From positions 124,001 through 188,000 of the forward strand of contig NZ_SRLQ01000003.1 in the NCBI RefSeq assembly GCF_004745805.1: 64,000 bases of DNA, read 5' to 3'. This DNA comes from Mycolicibacterium sp. CH28 (GTDB taxonomy: Bacteria; Actinomycetota; Actinomycetes; Mycobacteriales; Mycobacteriaceae). The translations under genes were made by a program, and so were the position numbers. The notes under the pieces are model-generated. The model was given only the letters and a program-made list of their open reading frames with translations, was not told the origin of the DNA and did no database searches. This document shows positions 61,582-64,000 of this stretch, piece by piece (the stretch's first letter is position 1; every line of letters begins with the position of its first letter).

Positions 61582-62031
61582 TCAACTCGCTTCGGCGATC
61601 GCGGCCAGTCGGTCGACGGAGGCCAGCAGCTTGTCAGCCGTGGTGGCCCGCGCCCGCACCATCCGGTTGGGATCGGCTAGCTGGGTCCAGTCATAGATGT
61701 GGGCGACCAGCGTGTGGTCAACGTCGATCGGCTCGAGACGCCACCGCCAGAGATGACCCGGCGGTGGCGCGCCCAACTCCGAAGGCCGCCACGCGATCAA
61801 CCGACCCTCCTCGAACTCGACCACGTGATTCTCCCGGACCGGACCCTGGGCCAGCGTCATCGTGAACACGTCACCCACGGCGCGCACCCGCTGGCCCACG
61901 GCGGCCTCGGCGAGGTTGTCGTTGCCGTCCCACTCGGGCTGGCGCGCCGGATCGGCGATCAACTCGAAAATCGTCGCCGCCGGTGCGGCGACGTTCCGGC
62001 TAGCACTGACGATTCTGTCCGGTTCGGCCAT
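61582..62031 (-). CDS. SRPBCC (polyketide-cyclase-like) protein
   Basis: 149 residues. IVSASRNVAAPAATIFELIA, DPARQPEWDGN and GHLWRWRLEPIDVDHTLVAH are typical. It binds an unknown hydrophobic ligand. It lies between the antiporter relic and the antiporter gene, on the opposite strand. The 290 bases after it hold no gene that I can recognise. Confidence 0.85.
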   Translation of the reverse strand: MAEPDRIVSASRNVAAPAATIFELIADPARQPEWDGNDNLAEAAVGQRVRAVGDVFTMTLAQGPVRENHVVEFEEGRLIAWRPSELGAPPPGHLWRWRLEPIDVDHTLVAHIYDWTQLADPNRMVRARATTADKLLASVDRLAAIAEAS

Positions 62032-62321
62032 GACCGTAATTCAACAGCATCCCCCCACTGGCCACTAGCGACATGTCACAGCTGGAGGGTTAGTTAGCCC
62101 GGATCCCGCTGAGCCGGCCGCCGACGCGCGTTCCGAGTCGGGCATCGACTCCCGCTACCGAAACATGCTGTCGCCGAACCACGTTCGCAGCTTTCCGTTA
62201 CCGCTTGGGCGACAGAGCATCGCAGGCCAGCGATTCCACGCAGGCCCACACCGTAGACTGGGACCAAGACATAGCCGAAAACCTTGGCTGACACCCCGAC
62301 CGACCGATAGATCGGAGTGCC

Positions 62322-64000
62322 ATGCTCGTCATCCTGATCGCGCATGCGATTGCCGCCGCCGTGGCGCCGGCACTCGTGTACCGATGGGGACGGCTGGCCT
62401 TCTATCCGCTGGCATTGGTGCCGGCGGCCTCGATGATCTGGGTGGTGGCCAACTGGCCACATCCCGGTCGCCCGGACCCCACCGTCGACATCCCGTGGGT
62501 GCCGGAACTGTCGATGAACATCACCCTGCGCTTCGACACCCTGGCCGCCGTCATGAGTGTGCTGGTACTCGGCATCGGCGCACTGGTGCTGTTCTACTGC
62601 GCGGAGTATTTCCACCACCGCGACGGGCACACCGAGAAGCGGCTGCCCAGCTTCGCAGCCGAACTCGTCGCATTCTCCGGGGCCATGTTCGGGCTGGTCG
62701 TCAGCGACAACATGCTGCTGCTCTACACCTTCTGGGAACTGACGACGGTGTTGTCGTTCCTGCTGGTCGGCCACTATGCCGAGCGGACCACCAGCCGCCG
62801 GGCCGCGATGCAGGCCCTGCTTGTCACCACCGCCGGCGGGCTGGCGATGCTGGCCGGCATCATCGTGCTCGGCCACGCCGCGGGCACCTACCTGCTCTCC
62901 GAACTGGTGGCCGCGCCGCCGCAGGGCATGGCAGTCGCGGTGGCGATCGTGCTGGTGCTCATCGGCGCGGTGTCCAAGTCTGCCCTGGTGCCGTTCCACT
63001 TCTGGCTGCCCGGCGCCATGGCCGCCCCGACCCCGGTCAGCGCCTACCTGCACGCCGCGGCCATGGTCAAGGCCGGCGTGTACCTCATCGCCCGGCTGAC
63101 ACCCGGCTTCGCCGACTCACCGGGCTGGCGGCCCACCGTCATCACCCTGGGCGTAGTGACCATGCTGCTGGCCGGCTGGCGTGCGGTGCGCGAATACGAC
63201 CTCAAGCTGATCCTGGCGTTCGGCACGGTCAGCCAGCTGGGCTTCATCACCGTCATGGTCGGCGCCGGCGGGCAGGACATGATGCTGGCCGGGCTGGCCA
63301 TGCTGTGCGCCCACGCGCTGTTCAAGGCGACCCTGTTCATGGTCGTCGGGGTCATCGACCACTCGACCGGCACCCGCGACATCCGCCGGCTGGCCTGGCT
63401 CGGACACCGCATGCCCGCACTGTTTGTCATCGCCGCCGCAGCGACCGCCAGCATGGCCGCACTGCCGCCATTCCTCGGCTTCGTGGCCAAGGAAGCCGAC
63501 TTCGAGACCATCGCACACAGCGAATCGCTGGGCCCGTGGGCGCCCGTCGTGCTCGCTGGAGTGGTGATCGGCTCGGTGTTCACCACCATCTATAGCCTGC
63601 GCTTCCTGTGGGGTGCGTTCGCGCGCAAGGGTTCTCGGGGCCCGACCATCCTGGTGGCCAACCTGCACCGCCCCGCGGCGGCGTTCCTGGTCGCCCCGGC
63701 AATCCTGGCCGCGACCGGCCTGGCGCTCGGCCTGGCGCCCGGCCGCCTCGACGCCACCCTCGACGACTACGCCGAAACACTGCCCGCCGCCGGCGCGGAG
63801 GACGGGCAGTACACGCTGGAGCTCTGGCACGGATTCGGTCTGGCACTGCTGCTGTCGGTGCTGGTGCTCACGGTGGGCACGGGGGCCTTCTTCAGCCGCG
63901 AGCGGCTGCGCCGCGCCCGCCTGGGCAGCTGGCAACCGCTGGGCAACGCCGACAGGGTCTACGACGCCGTCATCCGCGGCGCCGACGTGGTCTCGGTCCG
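62322..64000 (+). CDS. mrpA: Na+/H+ antiporter subunit A (MrpA/MnhA), cut by window end
   Basis: 559 codons are present without a stop. The protein is highly hydrophobic, with LLLYTFWELTTVLSFLLVGH, KSALVPFHFWLPGAMAAPTP and VSAYLHAAAMVKAGVYL. These carry the conserved Glu, Lys and His residues of the complex I NuoL/MrpA family. The start is ATG 62322. Genes for other Mrp subunits should follow outside the window. The product exchanges Na+ for H+ at the membrane. Confidence 0.92.
   Translation, partial: MLVILIAHAIAAAVAPALVYRWGRLAFYPLALVPAASMIWVVANWPHPGRPDPTVDIPWVPELSMNITLRFDTLAAVMSVLVLGIGALVLFYCAEYFHHRDGHTEKRLPSFAAELVAFSGAMFGLVVSDNMLLLYTFWELTTVLSFLLVGHYAERTTSRRAAMQALLVTTAGGLAMLAGIIVLGHAAGTYLLSELVAAPPQGMAVAVAIVLVLIGAVSKSALVPFHFWLPGAMAAPTPVSAYLHAAAMVKAGVYLIARLTPGFADSPGWRPTVITLGVVTMLLAGWRAVREYDLKLILAFGTVSQLGFITVMVGAGGQDMMLAGLAMLCAHALFKATLFMVVGVIDHSTGTRDIRRLAWLGHRMPALFVIAAAATASMAALPPFLGFVAKEADFETIAHSESLGPWAPVVLAGVVIGSVFTTIYSLRFLWGAFARKGSRGPTILVANLHRPAAAFLVAPAILAATGLALGLAPGRLDATLDDYAETLPAAGAEDGQYTLELWHGFGLALLLSVLVLTVGTGAFFSRERLRRARLGSWQPLGNADRVYDAVIRGADVVSV

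Overview
The window is chromosomal DNA from a mycobacterium, most likely a fast-growing Mycolicibacterium-type species. It is GC-rich. From memory, its backbone follows M. tuberculosis Rv0463 down to Rv0435c in the same order. lpdC and its small membrane neighbours, a DUF779/aldehyde dehydrogenase pair and a prolyl oligopeptidase lead to an echA2-like enoyl-CoA hydratase. groEL2 with two CIRCE operators, an SDR, moeA2, psd, pssA and a tandem AAA+ ATPase follow. No tRNA, rRNA or CRISPR array was seen.

Layout. 0-0.6 kb: the 5' part of an IS1634-type transposase, cut by the window edge. 1-5.6 kb: lpdC block and aldehyde dehydrogenase. 5.6-10.7 kb: an acetoin/2,3-butanediol module (GAF regulator, acetoin reductase, butanediol dehydrogenase) divergent from a flavin monooxygenase across a nested dyad. 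10.7-13.9 kb: GGDEF protein and prolyl oligopeptidase. 13.9-26.7 kb: the most unusual part, described below. 26.7-32.2 kb: ppk2, PAP2, DinB, VOC, amidohydrolase and a DUF559-like protein. 32.2-45.3 kb: groEL2 and conserved housekeeping genes. 45.4-61.4 kb: a catabolic island with a Baeyer-Villiger-type monooxygenase, two GMC oxidoreductases, hydrolases and a six-gene CoA-type degradation operon, each with its own regulators. 62.3 kb to the end: the start of an Mrp-type Na+/H+ antiporter operon.

The 13.9-26.7 kb array. It consists of repeated modules: a small DUF2563/EspC-like helical protein, a ~500-residue protein with a helical N-terminal domain and a glycine-zipper C-terminus, and an overlapping multi-pass membrane protein. 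Two full-length large genes (A and F), one N-terminally truncated copy (B), one C-terminal orphan cassette (D) and two decayed copies (C and E) are present. Each is followed by a membrane gene or its remnant. Relics of the neighbouring prolyl oligopeptidase 3' end and of an adjacent membrane gene are scattered between modules. I read this as a polymorphic toxin/immunity array, probably of type VII-secreted pore-forming proteins, that grew by segmental duplication. The gene structure is visible in the sequence. The toxin function is inference.

The catabolic island has duplication scars at both ends: a 51-bp direct repeat over the ATPase stop codon, and a 19-codon relic of the antiporter 5' end. 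This suggests insertion between conserved genes. Its regulators (TetR next to the monooxygenase, TetR next to a GMC gene, two HxlR) each have recognisable repeated or palindromic sites in front of likely target operons.
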